From NCBI GenBank assembly GCA_026129685.1, contig JAHCHO010000014.1, forward strand, positions 1 through 64,000: 64,000 nucleotides of DNA, given 5' to 3'. Made by a program: the position numbers and the translations under genes. The notes beneath the pieces were generated by a model that did not search any database, was not told the DNA's origin, and saw nothing but the letters and a program-made list of their open reading frames with translations. The DNA is from Fimbriimonadaceae bacterium (GTDB taxonomy: Bacteria > Armatimonadota > Fimbriimonadia > Fimbriimonadales > Fimbriimonadaceae). This document shows, piece by piece, positions 34,125-45,000 of this stretch. Positions within the stretch are counted from its first letter, which is position 1; each line of letters opens with the position of its first letter.

Positions 34125-35414
34125 GTGACCGGCCTCGCCTTGCTCGTTCTCGCCATGAACAACCCTCGCTTCGAGGTCGTCCGACCGGTTCGGACCGAGG
34201 TGATCGCACCGATCCACGCCGAGACCTTCAACAAGGGCGGGACCGCGAAGAACCGGCGGCAGGGAGGGAACCCGCGGGTGCTGGACGGACGGCTCGTGTT
34301 CGACGGGTCGGCGGACGGCAACCGGCAGGTGGACCCCCAGATCGCGGTGGGGGGCGGGTACGTGCTCCACGGTACGAACAGCGGCCTCGTGATCTACGAC
34401 AAGAAGGGGAACTACGTGGACGGGGTGCCGCAGTCCGAGTTCAACGGCGGGATCGACCCGAAGCTGTTCTTCGACCCCAACAACCGCGTCTTCGGTTTCG
34501 ACCTCTGGAACCCGTGGGACGAGGCGAAGAAGAAGCCGGTCAACGTGTCGGTTTCCGAGTCCGCCGACCCGACCCAGGCTTGGAACACCTACCCGGTGCC
34601 GGTACCGAACGGGGTGGACGGGGGCGGCATCGGCTTCAGCAGGAAGTGGATCGGCTACTCCTTCCCGGGGGGCGAGGAGCGCACCTTCGTCCTGCGCATG
34701 GCGGAGGCGAAGGCGGGCAAGCCCGCGACGGTCTATCACTTCGCGGGGAGCCTGGGGCATCCGGTCGCCACCCAGGACGCGACCGACGACCTGCTGTTCG
34801 TCGAGTTGACCGACAAGGAGATCGTGCTCACGACGGTGGGCCAAGGTCCCGGCAACGAACCGGTGGTCAAGTCGGTCGTGCGGGCGCCGCACGCGTTCCG
34901 CTATTTCGGCTGGCCGCCCGCCTCGGCGATGAAGGGGACGACGGCGAGGACGGCGTCCGGCGACCGGAACCCGAAAAACCTGGTGGTCCAGAGCCGAAAC
35001 CTCTGGTTCTCGCACACGGTGAACGTGGAGGGTCGGGCGGGGGTCCAGTGGCACCAGGTCCGGCTCGACGGCACGTTCGTTCAGAGCGGCTTGATCGCTC
35101 ACCCGGTCAACAGCTACATCCAAACGACGCTGGCGGTCAACCGGCAGAACGACGTGCTGGTCGGATTCCAGGAGACCGGGCCGGAGATGTTCGTCTCGGC
35201 CCGGTGCGCGTGGCGCAAGGCGGGGGACCCGCGCGGGAAGATGCGCGAGATCCTCGCCTTCGGCGAGGGGCTGGCGGCGACGGAGGGCGGCGCGTGGGGC
35301 GACTACAGCGGCTCGGTGATGGACGGGGACAACCGGAGCGACCTTTGGACGATCCAGAGCGTGGCGAACGAGAAGGGACGCGGGAGCACCGTCATCCTGC
35401 GTTTCCGACCCTGA
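34125..35414 (+). CDS. Probable exported beta-propeller-like protein
   Basis: A 429-aa protein. The start is uncertain: GTG 34125 gives a short hydrophobic N-terminus (TGLALLVLAMN), and ATG 34155 is the alternative. The body has repeated beta-rich segments (QVDPQIAVGGGYVLHGTNSG, NGGIDPKLFFDPNNRVFGFD, GSLGHPVATQDATDD, GDYSGSVMDGDNRSDLWTIQ) as in exported propeller proteins of unknown function. No enzyme motif is recognised. Neighbours are unrelated and convergent or divergent, so the context gives no clue. Confidence 0.6.
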   Translation: MTGLALLVLAMNNPRFEVVRPVRTEVIAPIHAETFNKGGTAKNRRQGGNPRVLDGRLVFDGSADGNRQVDPQIAVGGGYVLHGTNSGLVIYDKKGNYVDGVPQSEFNGGIDPKLFFDPNNRVFGFDLWNPWDEAKKKPVNVSVSESADPTQAWNTYPVPVPNGVDGGGIGFSRKWIGYSFPGGEERTFVLRMAEAKAGKPATVYHFAGSLGHPVATQDATDDLLFVELTDKEIVLTTVGQGPGNEPVVKSVVRAPHAFRYFGWPPASAMKGTTARTASGDRNPKNLVVQSRNLWFSHTVNVEGRAGVQWHQVRLDGTFVQSGLIAHPVNSYIQTTLAVNRQNDVLVGFQETGPEMFVSARCAWRKAGDPRGKMREILAFGEGLAATEGGAWGDYSGSVMDGDNRSDLWTIQSVANEKGRGSTVILRFRP

Positions 35415-35418
35415 GCGC

Positions 35419-35811
35419 TCAACTCTCGAGCGGGGCGAAGAGGTCCACCTGGTTGCCGTCCGGGTCGGCGATCTGGGCGTACCGCTGACCCCAGAACGCG
35501 TCCCAAGGGGCCTTCACGCTCCGGTAACCGAGGCTCGTCAGGCGATCATGGTTCGCGTCCACTTCGGCGGGCGACGCGCACCGGAACGCCAGCCCCATGC
35601 GGTAGCCGACCGGTTCGACCCAATGACCGTCGATCTCGGCCGTCATGGCGACGGTGTTCCAGGAGACGCGAAGTCCGTTGGGAAGCGTGGTTTCCACATA
35701 GGGGCTTCCGGGCTCGAAGTCCGGGACTTCGACGCCGAGAGCCCGATAGAAGGCGACGGATCGCGGGACGTTCTCGACGACGAGGCCGATCATGTCGAGT
35801 TTGGGTTGCAT
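35419..35811 (-). CDS. VOC superfamily (glyoxalase-like) protein
   Basis: A 130-aa protein of one glyoxalase/bleomycin-resistance-type unit: DMIGLVVENVPRSVAFYRALGV at the start and the closing RYAQIADPDGNQVDLFAP, typical of the second half of the fold. Usual metal ligands (His/Glu) are only partly visible, so the enzymatic role is unclear. It could be a dioxygenase, an isomerase or a binding protein. It is a single gene, facing the exported protein upstream in the window. Confidence 0.85.
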   Translation of the reverse strand: MQPKLDMIGLVVENVPRSVAFYRALGVEVPDFEPGSPYVETTLPNGLRVSWNTVAMTAEIDGHWVEPVGYRMGLAFRCASPAEVDANHDRLTSLGYRSVKAPWDAFWGQRYAQIADPDGNQVDLFAPLES

Positions 35812-36159
35812 GGGAGGTTCCTGTCTTGACGAATAGTAGCATTGCGTCTACGTGTTGTCAAGAGGCACGGCGGGGCCTTTGGTTCTGGCGGTCTTTCCTC
35901 TGCGTTCCATGGGACAGGGGGGTTTGGGCGTTTGCGGGGCTCTTCGCTTCGCTCAGAGTGACAGGGCGTGGGAGTCGTTTCCGTAACGTGGTGATGGGTC
36001 GGTCGTGGCCGTGCCTTCGGGATTCTTCGCTGCGCTCAGAATGACAGGGGCGGGGGTGCTTGGGCGTGTCGGGACTCTTCGCTTTGCTCAGAGTGACAGA
36101 GGGGGGTCCGGGGGCGGCATATGCCAACATAGCCGCGTGACGCCCGAGGTGCGCAACCC
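35812..36159. other. Intergenic region between the VOC gene and the pilus locus
   Basis: About 350 bases with no credible gene. The right half contains three copies of a dispersed repeat (35941-36100). The VOC and pilD promoters must lie here, but none is clear. Confidence 0.55.
35941..36100 (+). repeat. Three copies of a short dispersed repeat
   Basis: TCTTCGCTTCGCTCAGAGTG (35941 on), TTCTTCGCTGCGCTCAGAAT (36023 on) and CTCTTCGCTTTGCTCAGAGT (36075 on), each followed by GACAG, recur within 160 bases. A fourth relative is at 29122. The internal GCG..CGC pairing lets each copy form a small hairpin. They resemble REP-type intergenic repeats; mobility is not evident. Confidence 0.7.
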
Positions 36160-37206
36160 GTGATCCTGCCCGCGTGGAGTTGGGCGTTCGGCTTCCTCCT
36201 GGGAGCGATCATCGGGAGCTTTCTGAACGTGGTGATCTACCGGGTGCCGCGCGGAAAGTCGCTCTCGAACCCGCCGAACTCCTTCTGTCCGCGTTGCGAG
36301 CACGGGCTCGGGCCGGCGGACCTGATCCCCCTGCTGAGTTGGCTGATGCAGCGGGGCCGATGCCGCTACTGCCACGCGCCGGTCGCGCCTCGGTATTTCC
36401 TCGTCGAGCTGTTGAACGCCGCGATTTGGGCGGCGATCTGGCACCAGTATCTGCAGGTCGCCTACGAGCCCGGGAAAGCGGTGGCGTACCTGCTGGCGGC
36501 CTCGACGCTGGTGGCGATCATCTTCATCGACTGGGAGCTGTACATCATCCCGGACCAGATCAACGCCTTCCTGCTGTTCGTGGGGATCGGGCTGAACGTC
36601 TGGCAGTACGCGCAAGGCTCGCCCGCCGCCACGATCAACGGATTGCCGAGCGCGCTCGTCGGGGCGGTGGTCGGGGTGGGCACGATCTGGGGGATCGCCC
36701 TTTTCGGGCTGTTGCTGTTCAAGAAGGACGCGATGGGGCACGGCGACATCAAGATGGCGCGGGGAATCGGGGCGGTCTTGCTTCCTCAGATGGCGCTCGT
36801 CAGCTTCGGGCTGGCGGTGTTCGCGGGGGCGATTCTCGGGGTCGTACAGGTAGCATTAAGGAGCGCGGCGACGAGCCGGGGGTCGGGCGCGGAGGTCGCG
36901 ACGGGTGGAGAAGGCCCCGACGAGCCGGACCCGGAGCCGGAGTCGGTCGCCTCGCTGATCAAGTGCGGCCTCGGTTACCTGCTGTGCCTGGACGTGATCG
37001 GGCTCGCCGTTCCGATCTTCTATGAGGGGTTCTTCGGTGAGAACCCTTACAGCGTCGAGGACATTGGCGACGAGGAAGTGGAACGAACGATGATCCCGTT
37101 CGGTCCATATCTTGCGATCGGCGCGATTGGGGCGGTGGTTTTCGAGGGTCCGTTGCGGAGCGGGCTCGACGCCTACCTGCGCTGGGTCGGGGGAGGTTCC
37201 CCGTAG
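36160..37206 (+). CDS. pilD: Prepilin peptidase/N-methyltransferase
   Basis: A 348-aa A24-family aspartyl peptidase in the inner membrane. The N-terminal methyltransferase part has GSFLNVVIYRVPRGKSL and the zinc tetracysteine set (CPRC, CRYC). The two catalytic aspartates lie in IIFIDWELYIIPD and in MGHGDIKMARG. It cleaves prepilin leaders and methylates the new N-terminus. It carries extra length near residues 230-270 (acidic, Glu/Pro-rich loop) and a C-terminal membrane segment. The start is GTG 36160; no ATG fits. It heads the pilus locus, so the prepilins downstream are its likely substrates. Confidence 0.93.
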   Translation: MILPAWSWAFGFLLGAIIGSFLNVVIYRVPRGKSLSNPPNSFCPRCEHGLGPADLIPLLSWLMQRGRCRYCHAPVAPRYFLVELLNAAIWAAIWHQYLQVAYEPGKAVAYLLAASTLVAIIFIDWELYIIPDQINAFLLFVGIGLNVWQYAQGSPAATINGLPSALVGAVVGVGTIWGIALFGLLLFKKDAMGHGDIKMARGIGAVLLPQMALVSFGLAVFAGAILGVVQVALRSAATSRGSGAEVATGGEGPDEPDPEPESVASLIKCGLGYLLCLDVIGLAVPIFYEGFFGENPYSVEDIGDEEVERTMIPFGPYLAIGAIGAVVFEGPLRSGLDAYLRWVGGGSP

Positions 37207-37282
37207 AAATTCAGGAACAATGGTCGCCGCCACCGGGTCAAAGATCGAAGGGCGGACTGTGCGGTCGCGAAGGAACGTAGGC

Positions 37283-38122
37283 ATGGGCAAACGAGCGGGT
37301 TTCACCCTCATAGAATTACTGACGGTCATCGCGGTGATCGCCATCTTGGCGGCGATCATCTTCCCGGTGATGGCCCGGTCGAAGGACAGCGCGTACCGCG
37401 GGTCGGACATGTCGAACATGAACGCGATCCGCACGGCGCTGCAACTCTACAAGGTCGATCAAGGCGGCTATCCGCCCGCCCTGCTCGGCTACGCCACGCT
37501 CTACCAGACCGGCCCGAACATGGGTTCGGTGGTTCCGGCGGACAAGGTCCAGGGCTTCCTCTATCCCAAGCGGCTGAACTCGTTCTCGACCTTCAAGCCC
37601 GCCTACAACCGGTTCGCCAACGCCGACGTCACGACGGCGGTGTGGCCCCGGATGGACCCCCGGGCGATCGGACAGGGAGCGATCCGCGACCTGAACGGCG
37701 ACGGCGGGATCGACGCGAACGACGATCCGCTGGGCGCGCGGCAGGCGTACGGGCCGAACGACGGTTTCGTCGCCCCCGGAGGGGTGACGAACGACGCGAA
37801 CCTGGCGACGAAGTTCTATGCGGTCAGCGGCTACGACGTTTCGGAGGAGGCCAACCCGGCGGGCGGCAAGATGTACACGCTCCGCTACGCGCTGTTCTGG
37901 ACCAACTGGGGTCTGGGGAGCGGGAACGGGATGGACGATCCCCGGCAACTCGGTTACGCCGAGCCGCCCGACGACACGGTCGTGACCTGGAACTCGATGT
38001 TCCGCGACGCCACGGCGAACCTCCAGGGCCAGAAGCGGGACCTTGTGCTGTTCTTGGGCGGTTCGGCGCGCACCTACGACTCGGCCGCGCTCGCCGAACG
38101 GTCTTGGCGCGTCCAGCCCTGA
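37283..38122 (+). CDS. Type II secretion/pilin-like major prepilin (GspG-like)
   Basis: A 279-aa prepilin with a short leader GKRAG and the class III prepilin motif FTLIELLTVIAVIAILAAII, with Glu at +5 after the cleavage site. The body holds SDMSNMNAIRTALQLYKVDQ followed by a large C-terminal domain, which resembles GspG-like proteins with an extended head. A calcium-loop-like LNGDGGIDANDDP is seen in the middle. It would form fibre subunits after processing by PilD. The longer frame upstream overlaps the end of pilD and is not used; ATG 37283 has AAGGAA upstream. Confidence 0.88.
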   Translation: MGKRAGFTLIELLTVIAVIAILAAIIFPVMARSKDSAYRGSDMSNMNAIRTALQLYKVDQGGYPPALLGYATLYQTGPNMGSVVPADKVQGFLYPKRLNSFSTFKPAYNRFANADVTTAVWPRMDPRAIGQGAIRDLNGDGGIDANDDPLGARQAYGPNDGFVAPGGVTNDANLATKFYAVSGYDVSEEANPAGGKMYTLRYALFWTNWGLGSGNGMDDPRQLGYAEPPDDTVVTWNSMFRDATANLQGQKRDLVLFLGGSARTYDSAALAERSWRVQP

Positions 38123-38170
38123 CGGCACCCTACGAGTGACGATTTGATTCGCACCACACCACACACGAAC

Positions 38171-40003
38171 ATGAAGGCGATCACGACGCGCGTCGGGGGC
38201 AGGCGGAACGCGGGAACCTCGCTCGTCGAGGTCTTGGTCGTCATCGTCATTTTTCTGGTGGGCATCCTGGCGATCGCGCAGGTGTTTCCCGGAGGCTTCC
38301 GGGTTCTGAACCAGAGCCGGGACACGGCGATCGCCACCCAACTGGCGCAGGCGGAACGCGATCGGCTGCTCGGGCTGGAGCGGTCCATCCCCGGCGACGT
38401 CGTCTCGGCGCGCACCATCGTCGACCGTTTCGTGCCGGTGATCGAAGCGGACACCGAGCGGCGCCTCGGCGACTACGGTCTTCTCGGCACGGCTCTGACG
38501 AACGAGGGGATGGTGAACGCGCCGGGCGGGAACCGGTACTGGCCGTACGCGAGCGGCCCGAACAACACGCGGCGCATCGTCGGCGAACGGGCGCTGCTCT
38601 CCCCGCCTCGACCGACCTATGGCTTGTTCGCGACGCCCATCCAACTGCTGTTCGCCCCGCTCGATCCGAACGGTCGGGTCACCGTCGGCGGTCTTCACTT
38701 GGAGCGTCGGATCGGGGTCCCGGGCTCCTTCGCGACCGCAGCCTCGGGCCGACCGCACTTCTATGTCAACCGCGAGGGCACCCTCCTCTACGTTCCGAGG
38801 CGGTCCATCCGCCGCGTCTACGGGCTGAGAATGGCCTTCCGCAACGGGGACCAGGCCTCCAACGTGATCGACGCGGAGGTCGCCGTCTTATCCGGTACGG
38901 GGTACGCCGAAGTGGATCTCGCCCTGTACGGCCCGTCCGGCGGCACCTTCCGCGCCTCGCCGGGTTCGGTCCAGTTGGTGGGCGGTTTCACGCAGTTGGC
39001 GGCCGGCGCGCCGTTCTCGTCCGATCCCTACGAGTTCAAGGTGGTGGACGTGGTGCTCGGGCGGATCGCCCTCAACCCGCTGGCCTACGACGCGATCGCC
39101 GCCGAGTCCGAAGACCCGACGCGGATCGACGTCAACTACGACGTGTTCGACTGGCGCATCCTGCGCGACGACTTCCGGGTGGCGGAACAGATTCCGGCCC
39201 GGCAGAAGACGCGGATGCGCAGCCTGAAAGTGCTCGGCAACCCCGGCCCGGACGGTCGGCCCTACGGCGGGCTGGGTTTCTCGGTCCCGGCGCGGGACGG
39301 AACGCCGATCGCGACGGACGTGGCGATCGTGGACATGGAGTCGGGACGCTTCCTTCTTCCGGGAACCTATGTGGTCGACAAGTCCATCGGCCTGATCACG
39401 TTCTACGATGAGGACGCGAGCCGGGCGGGTCTGCAAGGACGCGTGTGGGACGCGGTCGGCGGCCAGACGGTCATCGACTTGGGCGGGCGACGGGTTCGGG
39501 CGCTGTACGAGGTCGTCGGCGAATGGGCGGTGCACTTTTCGAAGTCGGCCGACGCGTACGTGGCGACCGACGGTCGGCCCTCGCTCGGCGAATTCTTGGT
39601 GGGTGGTCCGCTCAGCGGGCTGGGACGTCCGACACGGCTCTACTTCGCGCGCTCCGAACTCGGCAAAACGGTCGTGGTGGGCGAATGCTGGTACCGGGAC
39701 TCGGCGAACAATCTGCGCCGGTTGAGCGGTCAGAGTTTTGTGATCCGCGAATCGTCCTCCGACATTCTGCCGTACCTCGACATCGCCGAGGCGGCGCCGG
39801 ACGCGGTCGGCTTTGACACCGATCTGACCTACGGGTACGTGGCGCGAGAGGTTCGCGGCGGCTCGATGCGGATTCTGGTGAGTCGGAACGCGGAGTCTTT
39901 CCACCTGTCGAACGACTCCGCGGAGAACGTCCGAACCTTCGAGGCCTGGGGGCGCAACTGGCGGCGCACCGCCTCGGAGACGTTTGTGGGAGGCGACCGA
40001 TGA
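38171..40003 (+). CDS. Large minor prepilin (GspI/PilV-like)
   Basis: A 610-aa protein with a prepilin N-terminus: RRNAG, cleavage, then TSLVEVLVVIVIFLVGILAI with Glu at +5. The remainder is a long, mostly beta, extracytoplasmic region with no recognised domain. Minor pseudopilins are usually 120-350 aa, so this is unusually large. The start is ATG 38171; TTG 38144 is also in frame and would add nine residues. The next gene's ATG overlaps its TGA (ATGA), so translation is coupled. Confidence 0.8.
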   Translation: MKAITTRVGGRRNAGTSLVEVLVVIVIFLVGILAIAQVFPGGFRVLNQSRDTAIATQLAQAERDRLLGLERSIPGDVVSARTIVDRFVPVIEADTERRLGDYGLLGTALTNEGMVNAPGGNRYWPYASGPNNTRRIVGERALLSPPRPTYGLFATPIQLLFAPLDPNGRVTVGGLHLERRIGVPGSFATAASGRPHFYVNREGTLLYVPRRSIRRVYGLRMAFRNGDQASNVIDAEVAVLSGTGYAEVDLALYGPSGGTFRASPGSVQLVGGFTQLAAGAPFSSDPYEFKVVDVVLGRIALNPLAYDAIAAESEDPTRIDVNYDVFDWRILRDDFRVAEQIPARQKTRMRSLKVLGNPGPDGRPYGGLGFSVPARDGTPIATDVAIVDMESGRFLLPGTYVVDKSIGLITFYDEDASRAGLQGRVWDAVGGQTVIDLGGRRVRALYEVVGEWAVHFSKSADAYVATDGRPSLGEFLVGGPLSGLGRPTRLYFARSELGKTVVVGECWYRDSANNLRRLSGQSFVIRESSSDILPYLDIAEAAPDAVGFDTDLTYGYVAREVRGGSMRILVSRNAESFHLSNDSAENVRTFEAWGRNWRRTASETFVGGDR

Positions 40004-42066
40004 CCCGAATTCGACGTGGCTTCACGCTGATCGAACTGCTGACGGTGATGGCCATCTCGGCGATCCTGCTCGGGCTGATCATCGTCCCCCTTATCCAAAG
40101 CTTCAACCTGACGCGTCTGGCGCAGACCTACGCGGCGGTGCAGTCCACGGCTCGGCAGGTCGCCGACCGCATCGCGCGGGAGATTTCGAACGGCTCGAGC
40201 GTGCGCGACAACAGCGGCGCGGCGGGGATGGTGGCGGTGGTGGTTCCCGGCCAGGACGGGACGCCGACCGAGGTGCTGTTGCCCTACGCGAAGATCGACA
40301 TCGTGGACCCGGCGGCGGGAGACCCTTCGGCCGTTCGCGACGGCGCGTTCGTCAACCCGGACACGGGGAAGGCGGACCCGACGATGTCGGTGCCGCGCGG
40401 ACAGCCGGTTTTGCCCGCGATGCCGGGCCTTTCGCTGACCCGCTACTTCGTCGGTCTGGCCGATCCTTTGCAGACGGCGCCCGACGGAACCGTCGGACCG
40501 GGTCGCTACACGAACCCCTACGACGGCTTGCTCATGGTCAAGAGCGGCGCGAAGGACAATTTGTACGTCCTCTACCGGGCGCAGGTGCCGGTGTACCGCC
40601 GCAACGCGACGACGGGCCGGGTGGAGCCGAACACCGACCTGTTCGACTTCGACGGGACGGGCCAGCCGGTGCTGGACGACCCATTCTTCTTCGTCTTGCG
40701 GGACAGCGAGGTCGGCACCGGCGCCGCGGCCGCCAAGATCGCGCGGATTCGCCAGTGGCTCCGGTACGCGAACGTCGTCACCGAATTGAACCGCTTCGAC
40801 AGCATCCAGCCCGTCTACAACAAGGCCACGCGCGCGGTGTCCTACGACGGCAACGTCCCGCGCCTGATTCCGCTCGTCCAGTTCAAGCCGACGCAACTCT
40901 CGAAGGAGCCGGCGACGGGGATGGTCTCGATTCGGTTGGGCGAGGAGTCCGACTCGATGACCTCGTACGGACCGGACGTCTACCGGACCGAGTTCGGCGC
41001 TTGGGTGGACGCCTCCATTCGGCACTACGCCTACGACGCGGGGCAGACGACCGGACCCTACCAGGTCGGTCGTTTCGGCGGGGGAGTTCCGGGATTCAGC
41101 GTGTTCGCCTACGACCCGACTTCGGGAGGGAGCGACCTGACGGGAGGCACCGAACTGTTCGACGTCAGCGCCTACAGCGACGCGGTCGCCACCGGCTCGC
41201 CCTACCCCTTCGGCAACGCCGTCGCGGCGGCGAACGGGCGATCGGGCTGGATGTCCGACGTCAATCTGCGGAATCTTTTCGCGCCTTTCACGGTGAACGC
41301 CAAGACGGGTCGGATTCTCACGAGCTTCGGAGTGGACGAGATCGGCGACTGGGACCATGGCGGAACCAACAACTGGCCGACGACGAGCACGGGCGACACG
41401 GTGGGTCCGGCGGGAGCGGCGGCCAACGCCCAGTTCACCGACCCGACGCGCGGCATCAACAACGCGTTCAACAAGCACTACCTCGAGAACGAGAACCTGC
41501 GCGGCGTGCTGCACCGGTTCATCGATCTGCGCGTGACCCCGGGCGCGGGATCGGTGGCGAGTCCGCTCCATCCGGACCCGACAATCGGGTTCCGAAAGGC
41601 ACGGATCGTGCCGGGATCGGAGGTCGTGATCGGACCCGACCAGAACCCGGGCGCGAACTACGGACGGCCCGTCCGGTACACCCGCACCACGCGGACGCCC
41701 GGCCGGAACCAGTACCGCATCAACTACAACGATCTCGCGGAGCCGGACTACTCTCTGTTCGGCCTCTCGAACCCGCCCGCCGACTACGATCCCAACGACT
41801 TCGTGTCGGCGGTGTTCCAGCCTCGCTTCAAGGTCGGATACCTGCAACTGAACTCCGACCCGGCGACCCCGCTTCCGAGCGGGAACATCGAGGTGTACTA
41901 CCGATTCCAGTTCTCTCAACGGCGCGACGTGTTCGAGGTCGACTACGACACGCGCCAGGTCATGTCCGTGTTGCTGACGATCCGGAGCTACCCGCAGAGC
42001 AGCTACCCGGAGCCCCAGGCGGTCACCTTGACCGCGACCGGGACGGTGCGGAACTTTACGCGATAG
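40000..42066 (+). CDS. Large minor prepilin (GspJ/PilW-like)
   Basis: A 688-aa protein with a short leader (MTRIRRG), cleavage, then FTLIELLTVMAISAILLGLI (Glu +5), followed by the long helix (TRLAQTYAAVQSTARQVADR). The helix is characteristic of GspJ/PilW-type pseudopilins. The remaining 600 residues are beta-rich and unassigned, much larger than typical relatives. Its ATG overlaps the previous stop by four bases, and the next gene starts 4 nt after its own stop, indicating one operon. Confidence 0.82.
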   Translation: MTRIRRGFTLIELLTVMAISAILLGLIIVPLIQSFNLTRLAQTYAAVQSTARQVADRIAREISNGSSVRDNSGAAGMVAVVVPGQDGTPTEVLLPYAKIDIVDPAAGDPSAVRDGAFVNPDTGKADPTMSVPRGQPVLPAMPGLSLTRYFVGLADPLQTAPDGTVGPGRYTNPYDGLLMVKSGAKDNLYVLYRAQVPVYRRNATTGRVEPNTDLFDFDGTGQPVLDDPFFFVLRDSEVGTGAAAAKIARIRQWLRYANVVTELNRFDSIQPVYNKATRAVSYDGNVPRLIPLVQFKPTQLSKEPATGMVSIRLGEESDSMTSYGPDVYRTEFGAWVDASIRHYAYDAGQTTGPYQVGRFGGGVPGFSVFAYDPTSGGSDLTGGTELFDVSAYSDAVATGSPYPFGNAVAAANGRSGWMSDVNLRNLFAPFTVNAKTGRILTSFGVDEIGDWDHGGTNNWPTTSTGDTVGPAGAAANAQFTDPTRGINNAFNKHYLENENLRGVLHRFIDLRVTPGAGSVASPLHPDPTIGFRKARIVPGSEVVIGPDQNPGANYGRPVRYTRTTRTPGRNQYRINYNDLAEPDYSLFGLSNPPADYDPNDFVSAVFQPRFKVGYLQLNSDPATPLPSGNIEVYYRFQFSQRRDVFEVDYDTRQVMSVLLTIRSYPQSSYPEPQAVTLTATGTVRNFTR

Positions 42067-42070
42067 CCCT

Positions 42071-45000
42071 ATGAACTCCCCCCGGACCTCTTCCCGAAAC
42101 CGCGCGCGATCCGGCCAGACGCTGGTCATCGCGATTCTGACGCTGGGAGCGATCTTGGCGGTCGGACTCGTGTTCCTCGGGTTGATCGCGAACAACGTCG
42201 TCAACACCGGGGCGAGCCGACGGCTCTCGGTGGCGGCCCAACTGGCGCAAGCCGGGGCGCGCTACGCCCACGAGCAGCTGCTTTCGAGCGACGCGGGAGC
42301 CGACTGGCGCCCCACACCGACGGACTTGGGAGCCGGCAACGTGACTCGCGACCCGGACGCCCTCTACCTGCGCCCTGGCAGTGGCTTCGGTTGGCGAGAC
42401 GACGCCGACCCTCAGGTCGACCTTGGCGGTCCGGACGGTCTGGGCCCGTTCAGCCGAACGAATTTCGACTCCGGGCGCGCGCTCGTCCGGGTGCGCTACG
42501 CGCCCGCCGATCCGAGCGTGTTCCTGACCTCGACCGGTGCGCTGCGCGATCCGTCGAAGGTGCGTCCGTACCTGATCATCGAAAGCGTGGGTCGCCCGGG
42601 CGACATCAACCTGAACGACCCGACGACGCTGCCCGCGGGCGGCGCGGTGACCTACCGGGGCTTCGCTTCGAGCGAGGAGTTTCGCGCCAGCCTCGGCGAG
42701 TTGCGGCGGCGCGACGGGCGCATCGCGAACACGAACAAGACGCTCGCCTTCGTGACGATCGGTCTCGTGGAGCGGGCCCGCTCGGTCTACAACAAGTTCG
42801 ACGTCTCGACCCCGGTCGAGATCGGCGTGCCGGAGTCCATCGGGGTGCGATTCCTCGGCGCGGACGTGGCGTTCCCGATTCAGTACGGCAACAGCGCCCC
42901 CGTCCCCAACCTGGGGAACCCGGGTCTGCTGACCCCGAACGTGCCCTTCGGCGCCTCGACCCACATCAACGGCAACGCGGTGTTCTACGGGGAGTCGGTC
43001 TACAACCTGAACGCGACCCTCGGCGAGATGCTCACGGTGAGCGGCACGCTCAAGGGGGCGAACGACGACGCGCGCTTGACGATTCGGAGGGGATTCTACA
43101 GTGGAAGCTGGCAGACGCAGGTCACGAGCGTCGGCAACGCGACCTCGCCGAGCCTCGACAGCCGTTCGAACGACTTCCAAACGATCGAAGGCACGGTGCG
43201 GGACGGCTACGTGAAGCCGGACGCGGGCGGGTTCTCCCGAGGCGTCGGACGCATCGAGCCCCCGACCATCCTGCGTCGCGACCCCAACACGGGTTCGACC
43301 CGCTACGACCGGCTCACCAAGGAGAGCGGCAACGGCGACGCCGGCCTCTACGGGCACGGGCAGGGTGTGTTCGTGAACAACGGTTCGGACCGGCAGATCC
43401 GGTCCGCGCGGAACGATCGGGAACGCGCCGGCTCCGAGGAGTCCATGGTCTACGACTGGCTGAACCCGAACAACGGCCAGCAGGGGTCCGGGTGGCAAGG
43501 TCCGTATTATGTGCCGCGCGGCGCCTTCCTGAACCTGTTGCCAGACGGATTCACGATCACCCGCGATACCCGTGGTCCCGAGGAGGAGCGTGTTTGGCAT
43601 CGCCCCGACGGGACTCCGAGCGCCCTCGTGACGATTCGCTACCGCGTCGGCAGCGTCGGTGGACGGCCGTACATCGTGAACAGCCTGACCCCCGGGGTGG
43701 ACATCAACCAGGCGTCGATCGACTACACGCGGGGACAGCCCTTCAACGGGGTCCTGCTGTTCGACGGCAACGTTCGGGTGCGCGGCGTGATCCCGACCGA
43801 CCTGCAGATGACGGTCGTGTCGAACGCCACCATTTACATCGAGGGCAGCATCGTGAAGGGCGTCTCCGTCGGCGGGGTTCGGCTGAACCGACCGAGCCGG
43901 TCCGCGATCGCGCTGTTGGCCAAAGACTACATCGCCCTCAACACGACCCAGTTGTTCGCGCCGTTCGTCGGCCAGACGATCCGGACGAAGCAGGAGCAAG
44001 AGAACCCGTCCGGCTACAACCCGGTCGAACTTCGCGTTTCCGACATCCTGCACCTGCAAGCGGAGATGCTGCTCGATCCCAACTCGGCGGGCGTCCCGTC
44101 GATGTGGACGGCCTACGCGGCGGGTTATCGCCCGATCGACAACCCCACCCTGCCGATGAACCCGGCGCTGTTGTTGACCCATACGGCGGACAACTCGGGG
44201 CCGACGTTCCTTTCGATGGACGTCAACCTCGGTTCCGGCAACAGCACCTACAGCTTCTACCGAAGCCGGTTCCTGGGGGGGACGCCCGCCGGCACGTCGG
44301 TGGCGGACGGCGTTTACGCGTTCCCAGCGACCTCGTCGGCCGCGACGATTACCCCGAACTACGCGAGTTCGCTGATCGGCGGCACCGATCCCCGGATCAC
44401 CGTCTACGGACTCGGCGATCCGGGCGTGCAGGTGTACCCAAGGTTCGAAACGGTCGGATTCCCGATCCTCATGAACGGCCCGACCCCCCAGGAGAACTAC
44501 GCTCTGCGGCCGCACGAGACGAACTCGTTCTCGTTGCGCGTGAACCCGATCGGCACCGACCCGGTCAAGGAGTACCTGTTGGCGCGGGCGGCGATCGTTC
44601 CCCACGACGTCCGGATCGAGGCGACGCTCTACGCCGAGGACGGTTGCTTCTTCGTCATCCCCGGCCTGTGGTTCAACCCGAACCCGAACGATCGGCGAGA
44701 GAATTACAGCGAGGGGTCCACCGAGGAGTCCCGCATCCAAGCCCGAATTCGGCGCTACCAGGACTTCGGCGCCCTGCCGGAGGCCCCGTTCTACGGCGAG
44801 CCGCTCGACGTCAAGGTCTCCATCGTTGGCGCGATCTCCGAGAACATGCCGCCATCGATCGGCCAGCAGGCGCTCTGGCTTCAGAAGTGGGGCTGGATTC
44901 CCAACAAGCTCGGCGCGAGCGGGATATCCATTCCGCAGGGCCACGTGCCGGCCTGGTACGACTCGAACAGCCGACCTTACGTGCCGAACCTGACCCTCAC

